Of a stretch of 64,000 bases of DNA, positions 40,245-50,723 are shown one piece after another. The stretch spans positions 248,001 to 312,000 of the forward strand of contig NZ_KE384096.1 of the NCBI RefSeq assembly GCF_000423825.1, in the 5' to 3' direction. This DNA comes from Thermithiobacillus tepidarius DSM 3134. GTDB taxonomy: Bacteria > Pseudomonadota > Gammaproteobacteria > Acidithiobacillales > Thermithiobacillaceae. The translations under genes and the position numbers were made by a program. Position 1 is the first letter of the stretch, and each line of letters begins with the position of its first letter. The notes beneath the pieces are model-generated. The model was not told the origin of the DNA and did not search any database. It saw only the letters and a list, made by a program, of their open reading frames with translations.

Positions 40245-40631
40245 ATGCAAAGCGCTGCGGCACGTTCGGCCCTGAACGCCTACAAGCAGGTAGGTGCGCA
40301 ATCCGCATCTCCCAACCGGTTGGTGCTCATGGCTTTTGACGGTATTCTTGAATACATGGCGCGGGCGGAACGGGCCTTCGCCGCCGGGGACTTGGCCGCC
40401 AAGGCCCAGGCCATCCTGGGGGCCAGCCAATTGGTCGAGCATCTGCTGGGCAGCCTTGACCGTGAACGCGGCGGCGAGATTGCCGCCAATCTCGAATCGC
40501 TGTACAACTTTCTGCTCATCTTTTTGGGCAAGGCCAATATCTTCGATGATCCCGAGGCGCTGAAGGCGTGCAAGCCGGTGGTGCAGAACCTGCGGGATGC
40601 CTGGGCGGTCCTTGCCAACCAGGGCGGATGA
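40245..40631 (+). CDS. fliS: Flagellin export chaperone FliS
   Basis: FliS binds the C-terminus of flagellin and prevents early polymerisation. The 128-residue helical protein shows the family pattern: ALNAYKQVGAQSASPNRLVLMAFDGILEYMARAERA in the first helices (core SPNRLVLMAFDGIL) and ANLESLYNFLLIFLGKAN. ATG 40245 follows ACAAGGAG; an earlier in-frame GTG has no ribosome-binding site. Confidence 0.95.
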   Translation: MQSAAARSALNAYKQVGAQSASPNRLVLMAFDGILEYMARAERAFAAGDLAAKAQAILGASQLVEHLLGSLDRERGGEIAANLESLYNFLLIFLGKANIFDDPEALKACKPVVQNLRDAWAVLANQGG

Positions 40632-40668
40632 AGCGGGGCCGCAAGGCTCCAGTGGGGTCGGGGCACTT

Positions 40669-41250
40669 ATGGATACGCAAAACGATGAGGTGTTGACGAT
40701 CAAAGGCTGGTTGCCGCTCAGCTGGACGCTGGCCGAACGCGGCGACCTGCGCACCCGGGAACAGACCATGGCGGCCAACGAGAGCCTGCTCAGGGTGCTC
40801 AGCACTCTCGACGAAAGCCGCAGGACCTACGGTGAAGAGCTCGATCATCAGGCCGTGGACGCCCTGGGGCGCATGGAAGCCAAGCTCAACTTGATGCTGG
40901 CCTACGTGTCCCAGCTCCTGACCCACTATCGCCCGCTGCCCGGCAGCGTTCATGCCGTCCTGCACGGCGACCGGCTCGGCTGGACGGCGACGGATGGCCC
41001 AGGGCTGGGCGCCTACGTCCAGATCGAATTGTACCTGAACCCGCAAATCCCTTCCCCGCTGGTGTTCTTCGGCTTCGTCGCCGAACACCAGCGCACGGCG
41101 GAAGGCGTGCACCTGGAAGTGCGCTTCGACAGTTTGGGCGAAGCCGTGCAAAGCGAGCTGGACCGGCTGATCTTCCGCCATCACCGCCGCGAGATCCGCC
41201 GGCAACGCCGCCAGCCGGAGGAGGGCGGCGGCACCCCGCCAAAGACCTGA
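40669..41250 (+). CDS. Atypical PilZ-like protein in the fliT position
   Basis: The 193-residue protein has an N-terminal helical segment (LRVLSTLDESRRTY; ALGRMEAKLNLMLAYVSQLL), a beta-rich domain (VHAVLHGDRLGWTAT; VQIELYLNPQIPSPLVFFGFV) and a basic helical end (DRLIFRHHRREIRRQRRQ). This layout resembles atypical PilZ proteins seen in Betaproteobacteria and Xanthomonas. The RxxxR and DxSxxG ligand motifs of canonical PilZ are absent, so c-di-GMP binding is doubtful. It lies 37 bases after fliS, where many species have the chaperone gene fliT; a chaperone-like role is an alternative. Confidence 0.5.
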   Translation: MDTQNDEVLTIKGWLPLSWTLAERGDLRTREQTMAANESLLRVLSTLDESRRTYGEELDHQAVDALGRMEAKLNLMLAYVSQLLTHYRPLPGSVHAVLHGDRLGWTATDGPGLGAYVQIELYLNPQIPSPLVFFGFVAEHQRTAEGVHLEVRFDSLGEAVQSELDRLIFRHHRREIRRQRRQPEEGGGTPPKT

Positions 41251-41336
41251 CTATTGCAAAAATGCAACAAAATCCGGACCCTGCGATTTCCTGCCTCAGC
41301 CCCTTTGACTTCCTCGCCAGCGACGGTGAAAATGCG

Positions 41337-41350
41337 GTCAAGTAATTGAC
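41337..41350. promoter_or_regulatory. FleQ-like box over the fleQ promoter
   Basis: GTCAAGTAATTGAC is a GTCA-N6-TGAC palindrome that agrees well with the P. aeruginosa FleQ consensus GTCaNTAAAtTGAC. It covers most of the -35 hexamer of the fleQ promoter, a position that predicts autorepression. Confidence 0.6.
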
Positions 41351-41375
41351 ACCGCCATAAAACCGACTATCTAAT
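41346..41375 (+). promoter_or_regulatory. Sigma-70 promoter of fleQ
   Basis: TTGACA (41346-41351), an 18-base spacer and TCTAAT (41370-41375) form a strong housekeeping promoter. No sigma-54 or sigma-28 element is seen in this 177-base gap. This fits a master regulator at the top of the cascade. Confidence 0.7.
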
Positions 41376-41427
41376 AAGTATAAAGCATCTACAAACAATA
41401 CCAAGCTGTAAACACAAAGGGTAGGAA

Positions 41428-42867
41428 ATGAACGGTTCGTCCGTCTTGCTTGTTGCAAAAAACCAACAAATCCAAAGCGCTTATTTTTCCCTGCTGGCCG
41501 AGGTCGGCTGTCAGTTGCACCGCGCCGACGCCGAAAGCGGCGGTCTGGCCCGCCTGCCCGGCGAACTCGTTCCCGACCTGATCCTCTGTGATCTGGAGGA
41601 CGACCGGGAGGGGCTGGAGCGCATCGGCGTGCTGCGCCGCCGCTATCCCAAGTCGCCCGTCATCGTTTTGTCGGATCGCGACGACTGGGTGCAGGCGGTA
41701 GCCGCCATGAAGGCGGGGGCCAGCGAGTTCCTGCGCAAACCCCTCGACCCCGAAGTCCTGCGCACGGCTATGAAAAACGCCCTGCTGCCCGGTGCCTCGC
41801 CCTACGTCGGGCCGGGGGGCGCCGTCGGGCCCGAGCGCCACAGCTTGGCCGGCCTGGTGGGCGACAGCCGCGCCATGCGGCGCGTCCACGACCTGATCCG
41901 CCGGGTGGCCGAGACCGATGCCACGGTGCTGGTGCTCGGTGAATCGGGTACGGGCAAGGAAATGGTGGCGCGGGTCATTCATCACCATTCCCGGCGCTCC
42001 AGCTATCCCTTCGTGGCCCTGAATTGTGGCGCGGTGCCGGCGGAGCTCTTGGAATCCGAGCTCTTCGGCCACGAAAAGGGCGCTTTCACCGGCGCCATCA
42101 CCAGCCGCAAGGGGCGTTTCGAGCTCGCGGCCCGCGGCTCCCTCTTGCTGGACGAGATCGGCGAAATGAGTCCGCAAATGCAGGTCAAGCTGCTGCGCGT
42201 ACTGCAGGAGCGGACCTTCGAACGGGTCGGCGGCATCAAGTCCTTGCCGGCGGACGCGCGCATCATCGCCGCCACCCACCGGAATCTGGAGGCCGCCATC
42301 CGTGATGGGCGCTTCCGCGAAGACCTCTATTATCGGTTGAATGTATTCCCGGTAGTGCTGCCGCCGCTGCGTGAACGCCTCGATGACGTGCCGCTGCTGG
42401 TGCAGCATGCCTTGGAACGCCTGGATGCCGAGGGCCGGGAGCGGATCGAGCTCACCGATGCCGCCATGGAGGTGATGATGCAGTACGCCTGGCCTGGCAA
42501 CGTGCGTGAGCTGCAGAACATCATCGAGCGGCTGGTCATCCTTTATCCGGGCGAACGGGTGGACGTGGCGGATCTGCCGCCCAAGCTGCTGCAGCAGGAC
42601 GATGACGAGATCGAGCACATCCTGCGGACGGCGGCGGAGCCTTCGGCGGCGGATTTCCGGCTGGATCACGGTCCCTGCCTGCCGGAGGGTCCTTTCGATC
42701 TGAAGCAGTACCTGGACGACATGGAACGGGAGTTGATCCAGCAGGCACTGGCCGCCTGCGACGGAGTGGTGGCGCGGGCGGCCGCGCGCCTGAATCTGCG
42801 CCGGACCACGCTGGTGGAGAAGATCAAGAAATTCGGCCTGCGGGTGAGTGAACAGAGCGTGGCTTGA
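41428..42867 (+). CDS. fleQ: Flagellar master regulator FleQ (FlrA-type)
   Basis: FleQ activates sigma-54 promoters of early flagellar genes and in Pseudomonas is controlled by c-di-GMP and FleN. The 479-residue protein has an N-terminal receiver-like domain (about 5-118), an AAA+ domain with GESGTGKE (from 171) and the sigma-54 contact loop GAFTGA (about 219), and a C-terminal Fis-type helix-turn-helix (AAARLNLRRTTLVEKIKKFGL). In the receiver the usual acidic pair is replaced by KNQ (11-13), though D55 remains, so phosphorylation is unlikely. The order fliS-X-fleQ-fleS-fleR identifies it as the master regulator. Confidence 0.92.
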   Translation: MNGSSVLLVAKNQQIQSAYFSLLAEVGCQLHRADAESGGLARLPGELVPDLILCDLEDDREGLERIGVLRRRYPKSPVIVLSDRDDWVQAVAAMKAGASEFLRKPLDPEVLRTAMKNALLPGASPYVGPGGAVGPERHSLAGLVGDSRAMRRVHDLIRRVAETDATVLVLGESGTGKEMVARVIHHHSRRSSYPFVALNCGAVPAELLESELFGHEKGAFTGAITSRKGRFELAARGSLLLDEIGEMSPQMQVKLLRVLQERTFERVGGIKSLPADARIIAATHRNLEAAIRDGRFREDLYYRLNVFPVVLPPLRERLDDVPLLVQHALERLDAEGRERIELTDAAMEVMMQYAWPGNVRELQNIIERLVILYPGERVDVADLPPKLLQQDDDEIEHILRTAAEPSAADFRLDHGPCLPEGPFDLKQYLDDMERELIQQALAACDGVVARAAARLNLRRTTLVEKIKKFGLRVSEQSVA

Positions 42868-42875
42868 GGCTTGCA
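42860..42875 (+). promoter_or_regulatory. Sigma-54 promoter of fleSR
   Basis: TGGCTTG-AGGC-TTGCA has GG and GC 10 bases apart and a perfect -12 element. It overlaps the fleQ stop codon. The start is predicted near 42886. It fits activation of fleSR by FleQ, the known class II step. Confidence 0.72.
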
Positions 42876-42909
42876 TTAAAGTTTTACTTTAACTTGCAGG
42901 GATAAATGC

Positions 42910-44116
42910 ATGGCCATGGCACACGGATCGGATTCGCAGGCGCTGGTGGAGGCCTTTCAGCTCTTCACCGAAGTGTCGGATCAGCTCACTCAAGCGTACC
43001 AGCATCTGCAGGCCCAGGTTGCGCGCTTGAACGACGAGCTGACCGAGGCCAACCTGCGCCTGCGCGAGCAGCTGGAGGAGAAGGAAAAGCTCAGCCGGCG
43101 CCTGGATCTGCTCCTGAACCTGCTGCCCGGCGCCGTGCTGGTTCTGGACGGCGCGGAGGTGGTGCAGGATTTGAACCAGGAGGCGCGCCGCATTTTTGGC
43201 GACAGTATCGGCAAGGGAACCTCCTGGCGCGGCATCCTGGGCCAGCAGCTGCGGTCGCGCGGGCAGGGTGAGTGGGTTTTGCAAGCGGCGCCGGACGAGC
43301 CGGAGCGGCGCCTTGTCATTTCTCATAACCGGCTGCCCGAACAGGGCGGACAGATCCTGCTGGTGCAGGACGTCACCGAAGCCCAAGCGCTGAGAGAAGC
43401 CATGCAGCGGCAGCAGCGCCTGTCCGCCATGGGTGAAATGCTGGCCAACCTGGCCCACCAGTTGCGCACGCCGCTGGCCGCCGCCCTCCTGTACACCTCC
43501 CAGCTGCAGGCCGGCGACCTGGACGCCGCCCTGCGGCAACGCTTTGCCGGTCGGGTACTGACCCGCCTGCGGCACTTGGAGGCTCTCATCAACGATATGC
43601 TCCGCTTCGTCAAAGGCGAGACGGACACGGGACAAAGCGTTGCCGTGAGTGCCTTGCTGCAGGATTTGCGGCAGTTGATGGAACACTGGTTTGCGGAAAA
43701 GCAGGTGATGCTGCGGATCGAGAATGGAGCAGGGGAGGAGCGCGTCGTGGGCGCTCAGGAGGCGCTGGCCGGCGTGCTCGGCAACGTGCTCCACAATGCG
43801 CTGCACTTTTCGCCGACGGGCGGGACGGTCACCCTGTCCGCGCAGCCGACGGGCGCCATGGTGGAGTTCCGCGTCGCCGATCAGGGCCCCGGCATCGCCG
43901 CGGCGGTGCAGGAGCGGCTCTTCGAGCCTTTTTTCACCACGCGCGCCGAGGGCAATGGCCTGGGGTTGGCCATCGTGCGTGAAGCGGTCACCCAACTGGG
44001 CGGAGAGGTCTGGGTGAAGTCACGGCCGGGCGCCGGCGCGGTATTCGGCGTGCGCCTGCCGCGGGCCGGGCGTTTGGCGGCCCTGGCGAGCGCCGGCAAA
44101 GCGGGAGAGGTGAACG

Positions 44117-44124
<8 letters not shown>
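42910..44124 (+). CDS. fleS: Sensor histidine kinase FleS (FlrB-type)
   Basis: FleS phosphorylates FleR once the early flagellar structure is present. The 404-residue protein has no membrane segment. It has an N-terminal coiled coil (about 20-65), a PAS-like domain (about 70-155), HisKA with H183 in LAHQLRTPLA, and HATPase_c with NVLHNALHFSP, DQGPGI, FEPFFTT and GNGLGLAIV. ATG 42910 is used (ATG 42916 is possible). The end overlaps fleR by 8 bases. Confidence 0.94.
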
Positions 44125-45490
<1,366 letters not shown>

Positions 45491-45577
45491 CGGCGCCGAA
45501 CAGGACGCCGCGGAGCACAAACACCCTGCGCATAAGTACTTGCCGGCGATAGATGGCACGCTGCTTGAAAAGCGGCT

Positions 45578-45593
45578 GGGCATGGAAATTGCT
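45578..45593 (+). promoter_or_regulatory. Sigma-54 promoter of fliE operon
   Basis: GGGCATG-GAAA-TTGCT has GG and GC 10 bases apart and resembles the flgA promoter. The start is expected near 45603, 26 bases before fliE. A second element with a perfect -24 (TGGCACG, 45554-45560) but a TTGAA -12 lies 24 bases upstream. Confidence 0.72.
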
Positions 45594-45628
45594 AATTGTC
45601 TCACGCCAATAATAAATCGGGGAATTGC

Positions 45629-45955
45629 ATGGATAGCAAAGGTGTGGATCAACTCCTGGCACAGCTGCGTGCCACCGCGGAATTGGCGAAAGGAAGCGGT
45701 GCCGGCAAGGCTGCGGCACCCGAGGCCGGCAACGGCGACTTCGCCCAGGCGCTGCAATCCCTGATGGGGCAGGTCAGCACACAGCAGGTGAACGCCGAAA
45801 AGATGGCGCAAGCCTTCGCCGCCGGCGATTCCAATGTGAATTTGCATGAAGTGATGAGCGCCCTGCAGAAGGCCAACATCTCCTTTCAGTCCATGGTGCA
45901 GGTGCGCAACAAGCTGGTCAGCGCCTACCAGGACATCATGAACACCCAGCTCTAA
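45629..45955 (+). CDS. fliE: Hook-basal body complex protein FliE
   Basis: FliE links the MS ring to the proximal rod. The 108-residue protein has the C-terminal family signature FAAGDSNVNLHEVMSALQKANISFQSMVQVRNKLVSAYQDIM, seen here as core NLHEVMSALQKANISFQ and VRNKLVSAYQDIM. ATG 45629 follows CGGGGA. It heads the fliEFGHIJK operon. Confidence 0.96.
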   Translation: MDSKGVDQLLAQLRATAELAKGSGAGKAAAPEAGNGDFAQALQSLMGQVSTQQVNAEKMAQAFAAGDSNVNLHEVMSALQKANISFQSMVQVRNKLVSAYQDIMNTQL

Positions 45956-45968
45956 GTAAAGCCGGCAC

Positions 45969-47627
45969 ATGGCAATGGCGGCGCGCGACCTGCTCTCGGC
46001 TCCCGGCAACCTGCTCGGCCGGCTGAATCCCATGCAGAAGGTGATGGCCATGGTCGGCGTGGCGGCACTGGTGGCGGTGCTCGTCGGCAGCTTCCTGTGG
46101 TCGGGCTCGCCCGAGTACAAGGTGCTGTTCAGCAATCTGAGCGACCGCGACGGCGGCCTGGTGATCGAAGCGCTGCAGAAGATGAACGTGCCGTACAAGA
46201 TGGCGGACGGCGGCGGCGCGATCATGGTGCCGGCCGATCGCGTGCACGAGACCCGGCTGAAGCTCGGGGCGCAGGGCCTGCCCAAGGGCAGCGGCGTCGG
46301 CTTCGAGCTGCTCGACAACGAAAAGCTGGGCACCAGCCAGTTCGTGGAGCAGGTGAACTATCAGCGGGGTCTGGAAGGAGAGCTGGCGCAGTCCATCGCT
46401 TCGCTGGCGGCGGTGTCGGCGGCGCGCGTGCACTTGGCCCTGCCGCGCCAGTCGGTGTTCGTGCGCGACCAGGAAAAGCCCAGCGCCTCGGTGGTGCTGA
46501 CCCTCTATCCGGGCCGCTTCCTGGAGGACAGCCAAGTGGCGGGCATCGTGCACCTGGTGGCGAGCAGCGTGCCCAATCTCTCCCCGGACCAGGTCAAGAT
46601 CGTGGATCAGAGCGGCAAGCTGCTGACCCGGCCCGATGGCGGCCAGGGCCAGGTCGGCCTGAATCCCAGCCAGCTCGAATACGTGCAGAAGGTGGAAAAG
46701 CAGTACGCCAAGCGCATCGAGGACATCCTGGCGCCCATTCTCGGGGCCAACGGCGTGCGCGCCGAAGTGTCAGCCGACATCGATTTCTCGCAAACCGAGC
46801 AGACCTCCGAGAGCTACAATCCCAACGTTTCCATGATCCGCAGCGAGCAGCGGGTGACGGACCAGACCGTGGGCACTACCGGTCCGATCGGCATTCCGGG
46901 CGCGCTGTCCAACCAGCCGCCGGGCGCAGCCAATGCGCCCTTTACCGCCACCGCCGCCTCGGCGGCCTCGCCGGCGGTGGCGCCGCTCACCAGCCACAGC
47001 GAATCCACGGTAAACTACGAACTGGATAAGACGATCAGCCACACCAAGCAGCAGGTGGGCGTGATCAAGCGCCTGTCGGTGGCGGTGGTGGTCAACAACC
47101 GTCCGGTGACCACCAAGGAGGGCCGCATCGAGTACCGTCCCCTGCAGCCCGCCGAGCTGACCCAGATCAACAATCTGGTGCGCGATGCCATCGGCTTCAA
47201 TCCGAATCGCAACGACAGCGTCAACGTGGTGAATATGGCCTTCAACGGCGTGGATGCGCTGGATGCCGCGCCGGCGCTCCCCTGGTGGCAACAGCCGTGG
47301 GTCGTGGAACTGGCCAAGTACGGCGTATTCCTGATCCTGGGCCTGCTCTTCTTCTTCGGCGTGCTCCGTCCCATCATCAAGAATCTCGGCAAACCCGCCC
47401 GTGAACCGGCAGCGGAACGGCCGCTCGCCCTGCCCGAGACCGAGCCGGCACCTGTGCAGGCCGTCCCCGCAGCGGAGCCGGGGCAGGCGGTGCTGCAGGC
47501 GGAGATCGTGCCGCCGCTGTCCGGCTACGAGGCGGACATGCAGACGGTGAAGCAGCTGGTGGCCCACGACCCCAAGAAAGCCGCGCAGGTGATCAAGGAG
47601 TGGTTGAGTGATGACGGAAAAGGCTAA
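45969..47627 (+). CDS. fliF: MS-ring protein FliF
   Basis: FliF builds the inner-membrane MS and collar rings. The 552-residue protein has an N-terminal membrane segment (VMAMVGVAALVAVLVGSFLW), the YscJ-like domain (YKVLFSNLSDRDGGLVIEAL; ASVVLTLYPG), a second membrane segment near residue 455 (YGVFLILGLLFFFGVLRPII) and a C-terminal FliG-binding tail (DPKKAAQVIKEWLSDD). The last 17 bases overlap fliG. Confidence 0.97.
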   Translation: MAMAARDLLSAPGNLLGRLNPMQKVMAMVGVAALVAVLVGSFLWSGSPEYKVLFSNLSDRDGGLVIEALQKMNVPYKMADGGGAIMVPADRVHETRLKLGAQGLPKGSGVGFELLDNEKLGTSQFVEQVNYQRGLEGELAQSIASLAAVSAARVHLALPRQSVFVRDQEKPSASVVLTLYPGRFLEDSQVAGIVHLVASSVPNLSPDQVKIVDQSGKLLTRPDGGQGQVGLNPSQLEYVQKVEKQYAKRIEDILAPILGANGVRAEVSADIDFSQTEQTSESYNPNVSMIRSEQRVTDQTVGTTGPIGIPGALSNQPPGAANAPFTATAASAASPAVAPLTSHSESTVNYELDKTISHTKQQVGVIKRLSVAVVVNNRPVTTKEGRIEYRPLQPAELTQINNLVRDAIGFNPNRNDSVNVVNMAFNGVDALDAAPALPWWQQPWVVELAKYGVFLILGLLFFFGVLRPIIKNLGKPAREPAAERPLALPETEPAPVQAVPAAEPGQAVLQAEIVPPLSGYEADMQTVKQLVAHDPKKAAQVIKEWLSDDGKG

Positions 47628-48621
47628 GTTGGAGGGCGTCGAGCGGAGCGCCATTCTCCTGCTCAGCCTCGGCGAGGACGAGGCGGCGGAGGTGATGCGC
47701 TACCTGACGCCCAAGGAAGTGCAGAAGCTCGGCGTCAGCATGGCCTCCCTGCAGCGCGTGTCGCGGGACGAGGCGGAGGCGGTGCTGCGCGATTTCCGCC
47801 AGCGCCTGGAACGGCAGACGGCGTTGGGCGTGGGCACCGACCAGTACATCCGCAACATGCTGGTCAAGGCGCTGGGCCCGGACAAGGCCAACAGCATCAT
47901 CGAGCGCATTCTCCAGGGCGGCGAAGCCACCGGTCTCGAAAACCTGAAGTGGATGGACGCCCGCGCCGTGGCCGAGCTCATCAAGCTCGAGCACCCGCAG
48001 GTGGTGGCCATGGTGCTGGCCTACATGGAGCCGGACCAGGCCGCCGAGATCGTGCATTATCTGCCCGAACGCCTGCGCTACGAGGCGCTGCTGCGCGTGG
48101 CCACCCTGGAAAGCGTGCAACCCAACGCCCTGCGCGAGCTGAACGAGGTCTTCGAGCAGCAACTGTCCGGCAGCGCCAACCGGGTGAACGTGGCGACCCT
48201 GGGCGGCGTCAAGTCGGCCGCCGAAATCATGAACAACCTGGAAGGCAGCCTGGCCACCAACATCATGGCCAAGATCAAGGAGCAGGACGACGATCTGGCC
48301 CAGAAGATCCAGGACCAGATGTTCGTCTTCGACGATCTGGTGGGCGTCGACGACCGCGGCATCCAGGCGCTGCTGCGCGACGTGCCTTCGGAAACCCTCA
48401 TCTTCGCCCTCAAGGGGGCCAGTCCCGATTTGCGCGAAAAATTCTTCAAGAACATGTCCAAGCGCGCGGCGGAAATGATGCGCGACGATCTGGAAGCCCG
48501 CGGTCCGGTGCGGGTCAGCGAGGTGGAGAGCGCCCAGAAGGAGATCCTGGCCATCGCCATGCGCCTGGAGTCCGCCGGGCAACTCTCTCTGGGCGGTAGC
48601 AGCGGCGAGGCGTACATTTAG
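47611..48621 (+). CDS. fliG: Motor switch protein FliG
   Basis: FliG sits on the MS ring and turns stator movement into rotation. The 336-residue protein has the N-terminal FliF-binding domain (RSAILLLSLGEDEAAEVMRYL), the middle domain with EHPQVVAMVLAY (EHPQ motif) and the C-terminal torque domain with FDDLVGVDDRGIQALLRDV and ALKGA. ATG 47611 is preferred over the adjacent GTG; AAGGAG lies 10 bases upstream. Confidence 0.97.
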   Translation: MTEKAKLEGVERSAILLLSLGEDEAAEVMRYLTPKEVQKLGVSMASLQRVSRDEAEAVLRDFRQRLERQTALGVGTDQYIRNMLVKALGPDKANSIIERILQGGEATGLENLKWMDARAVAELIKLEHPQVVAMVLAYMEPDQAAEIVHYLPERLRYEALLRVATLESVQPNALRELNEVFEQQLSGSANRVNVATLGGVKSAAEIMNNLEGSLATNIMAKIKEQDDDLAQKIQDQMFVFDDLVGVDDRGIQALLRDVPSETLIFALKGASPDLREKFFKNMSKRAAEMMRDDLEARGPVRVSEVESAQKEILAIAMRLESAGQLSLGGSSGEAYI

Positions 48622-48623
48622 GC

Positions 48624-49355
48624 ATGAGCAAGAAGGTCATTCCCAAGGAACAGCTCACCGCCTACCAGCGTTGGGAGCTGCCGGCCATGCTCGAACAGGG
48701 CGCCTGGTCGGGACCGGTGGAGGAGGTGGCCGCCGACAAGGTGCTGCCCACCGCCCAGGAAATCGAGGCGCTGTTTCAGCGGGCCCACGCCGAGGGCCTG
48801 GAGACCGGGCGCCAGGCCGGCCATGCCGAAGGCTATGCGGCTGGCTTCCAGCAGGGATTGGCGGCCGGGACGAGCGAGGCCGCCAACCGCATGCAGCTCC
48901 TGGACAACCTGCTGGCGGGCCTGCGCGAGCCGCTAGCCCGGGTGGACGCCCGCGTCGAGCAGGAATTGCTGGCCTTGGCGCTGGAGATTGCGCGGCAAGT
49001 GATCCGCCATGAGCTGGACCGGGATCCGGCGCGCCTCGTGCCGGTGGTGCGCGAGGCCATGGGCGCGTTGCCCGTGAACGCCAGTCAGCCGCGCATCGTG
49101 CTGCATCCGCGGGATGCGGCCACCCTGCGGGAACTGATGCCGGAGCTGGAGTCGCAGGGCGTGCAGCTCGTGGAGGACGCCGGCCAGGCTCCCGGCGGCT
49201 GCCGGGTGCTGGCCGATGGCCCGGAAGCGGCCATGCCCGAGCGGCGCTGGCAGGCCCGCCACGCCAGCCGCGGCGAATCGGAGGTGGATGCCCGCGTCGA
49301 AAGCCGCTGGCGCGACGTGGTAGTAGCACTGCTGGGCGAGGAACTGATCACATGA
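48624..49355 (+). CDS. fliH: Flagellar assembly protein FliH
   Basis: FliH binds and regulates the FliI ATPase in the export apparatus. The 243-residue protein has the glycine-repeat helix ([22 protein letters not shown]: GxxxG pattern, about 53-76) and a C-terminal V-ATPase subunit E-like domain ([30 protein letters not shown]). It overlaps fliI by 4 bases. Confidence 0.93.
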   Translation: MSKKVIPKEQLTAYQRWELPAMLEQGAWSGPVEEVAADKVLPTAQEIEALFQRAHAEGLETGRQAGHAEGYAAGFQQGLAAGTSEAANRMQLLDNLLAGLREPLARVDARVEQELLALALEIARQVIRHELDRDPARLVPVVREAMGALPVNASQPRIVLHPRDAATLRELMPELESQGVQLVEDAGQAPGGCRVLADGPEAAMPERRWQARHASRGESEVDARVESRWRDVVVALLGEELIT

Positions 49356-50713
49356 CGCCGGCGCCCTGGCCGCAGCACGGCGAGCGCTGGGCGCAAAGCC
49401 TGCTGGAGCATCGTCAGCGCCTCGGCATGGCCCCGGCTCCCCTCAAGGCCAGCGGCAGCGTGGTGCGCATGGTGGGGCTGGTGCTGGAAGCCGTGGGCTT
49501 TCAGGCCAGCATCGGCCAGCGTTGCGCCATCGAGGGGCCGGAGGGGCGACTCTATGACGCCGAGGTGGTGGGCTTCAGCAGCAACCGGCTGCTTTTGATG
49601 GCCGCCAGCGACATCCAAGGCCTGGCGCCGGGTGCCCGGGTGACGCCCACCGGCCGCGCCACCGAGGCCGCCGTCGGACCGGCGCTCCTGGGCCGCGTGA
49701 TCGATGCCACCGGCCGCCCCCTGGACGGGCTCGGTCCGATTCGCGCCGAGACCCAGCACGTGCCTTTGGCCGGCCGGCCGATCAATCCCATGGAGCGGGC
49801 GCCGATCCGCACGCCCCTGGACGTGGGCGTGCGCTGCATCAACGCCCTGTTCAGCGTGGGCCAGGGGCAGCGCATGGGGCTTTTCGCCGGCAGCGGCGTC
49901 GGCAAGAGCGTGCTCCTGGGCATGATGGCCCGCTACACCTCGGCCGACGTGATCGTGGTCGGCCTCATCGGCGAGCGCGGGCGCGAAGTCAAGGAGTTCA
50001 TCGACCAGATCCTGGGCCCCGAGGGACGGGCGCGGGCGGTGGTGGTGGCGGCCCCGGCGGATGCGCCCGCCCTGTTGCGCCTGCGCGGCGCCGCCTTGGC
50101 GACAGCCATTGCCGAATACTTCCGCGACCAAGGCAGGCAGGTGCTGCTGCTCATGGACTCGCTGACCCGCTACGCCATGGCCCAGCGTGAAATTGCCCTG
50201 GCGGTGGGCGAGCCGCCGGCGACCAAGGGCTATCCGCCCTCGGTCTTTGCCCGCCTGCCCACCTTGGTGGAGCGGACCGGCAACGGCAGCGTGGGGCAGG
50301 GCGGCATTACCGCCTTCTACACGGTGCTGACCGAGGGGGACGATCAGCAGGATCCCATTGCCGACAGCGCCCGCGCCATCCTGGACGGCCACATCGTGCT
50401 GTCCCGGAGCCTGGCGGAGCAGGGCCATTATCCGGCCATCGACATCGAAGCCTCCATCAGCCGGGTCATGCCCGACATCGTGCCCAAGGAGCAGCTGCAG
50501 GCCCTGCACCAGTTCAAGCAGCTCTACAGCCGCTATCAGCGCAACCAGGATCTGATCAACGTCGGCGCCTACGCGGCCGGCGCCGACCCGCTGCTCGACA
50601 AGGCCATCAGCCTGCAGGGGGCCATGCGCGATTTCCTGCAGCAGGACATGTACACGCCGGTCTCCTTCGAGGCCAGCCGCCAGGCCCTGCTGCAACTCAT
50701 CAACGCCACCTGA
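49352..50713 (+). CDS. fliI: Flagellar export ATPase FliI
   Basis: FliI is the F1-beta-like hexameric ATPase that helps to unload chaperone-substrate complexes. The 453-residue protein has the Walker A GSGVGKS (180-186), [17 protein letters not shown], the Walker [12 protein letters not shown] and the family end ([15 protein letters not shown]). Length and motifs are standard. fliJ starts 10 bases later. Confidence 0.97.
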   Translation: MTPAPWPQHGERWAQSLLEHRQRLGMAPAPLKASGSVVRMVGLVLEAVGFQASIGQRCAIEGPEGRLYDAEVVGFSSNRLLLMAASDIQGLAPGARVTPTGRATEAAVGPALLGRVIDATGRPLDGLGPIRAETQHVPLAGRPINPMERAPIRTPLDVGVRCINALFSVGQGQRMGLFAGSGVGKSVLLGMMARYTSADVIVVGLIGERGREVKEFIDQILGPEGRARAVVVAAPADAPALLRLRGAALATAIAEYFRDQGRQVLLLMDSLTRYAMAQREIALAVGEPPATKGYPPSVFARLPTLVERTGNGSVGQGGITAFYTVLTEGDDQQDPIADSARAILDGHIVLSRSLAEQGHYPAIDIEASISRVMPDIVPKEQLQALHQFKQLYSRYQRNQDLINVGAYAAGADPLLDKAISLQGAMRDFLQQDMYTPVSFEASRQALLQLINAT

Positions 50714-50723
50714 GCAGACCCGC

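Noticed and set aside
42876-42905. TAAAGTTT in the fleQ-fleS gap as a sigma-28 promoter
   Set aside because: No acceptable GCCGATAA element follows at 11 or 12 bases; the sequence is part of a small AT palindrome (TTAAAGT-TTT-ACTTTAA).
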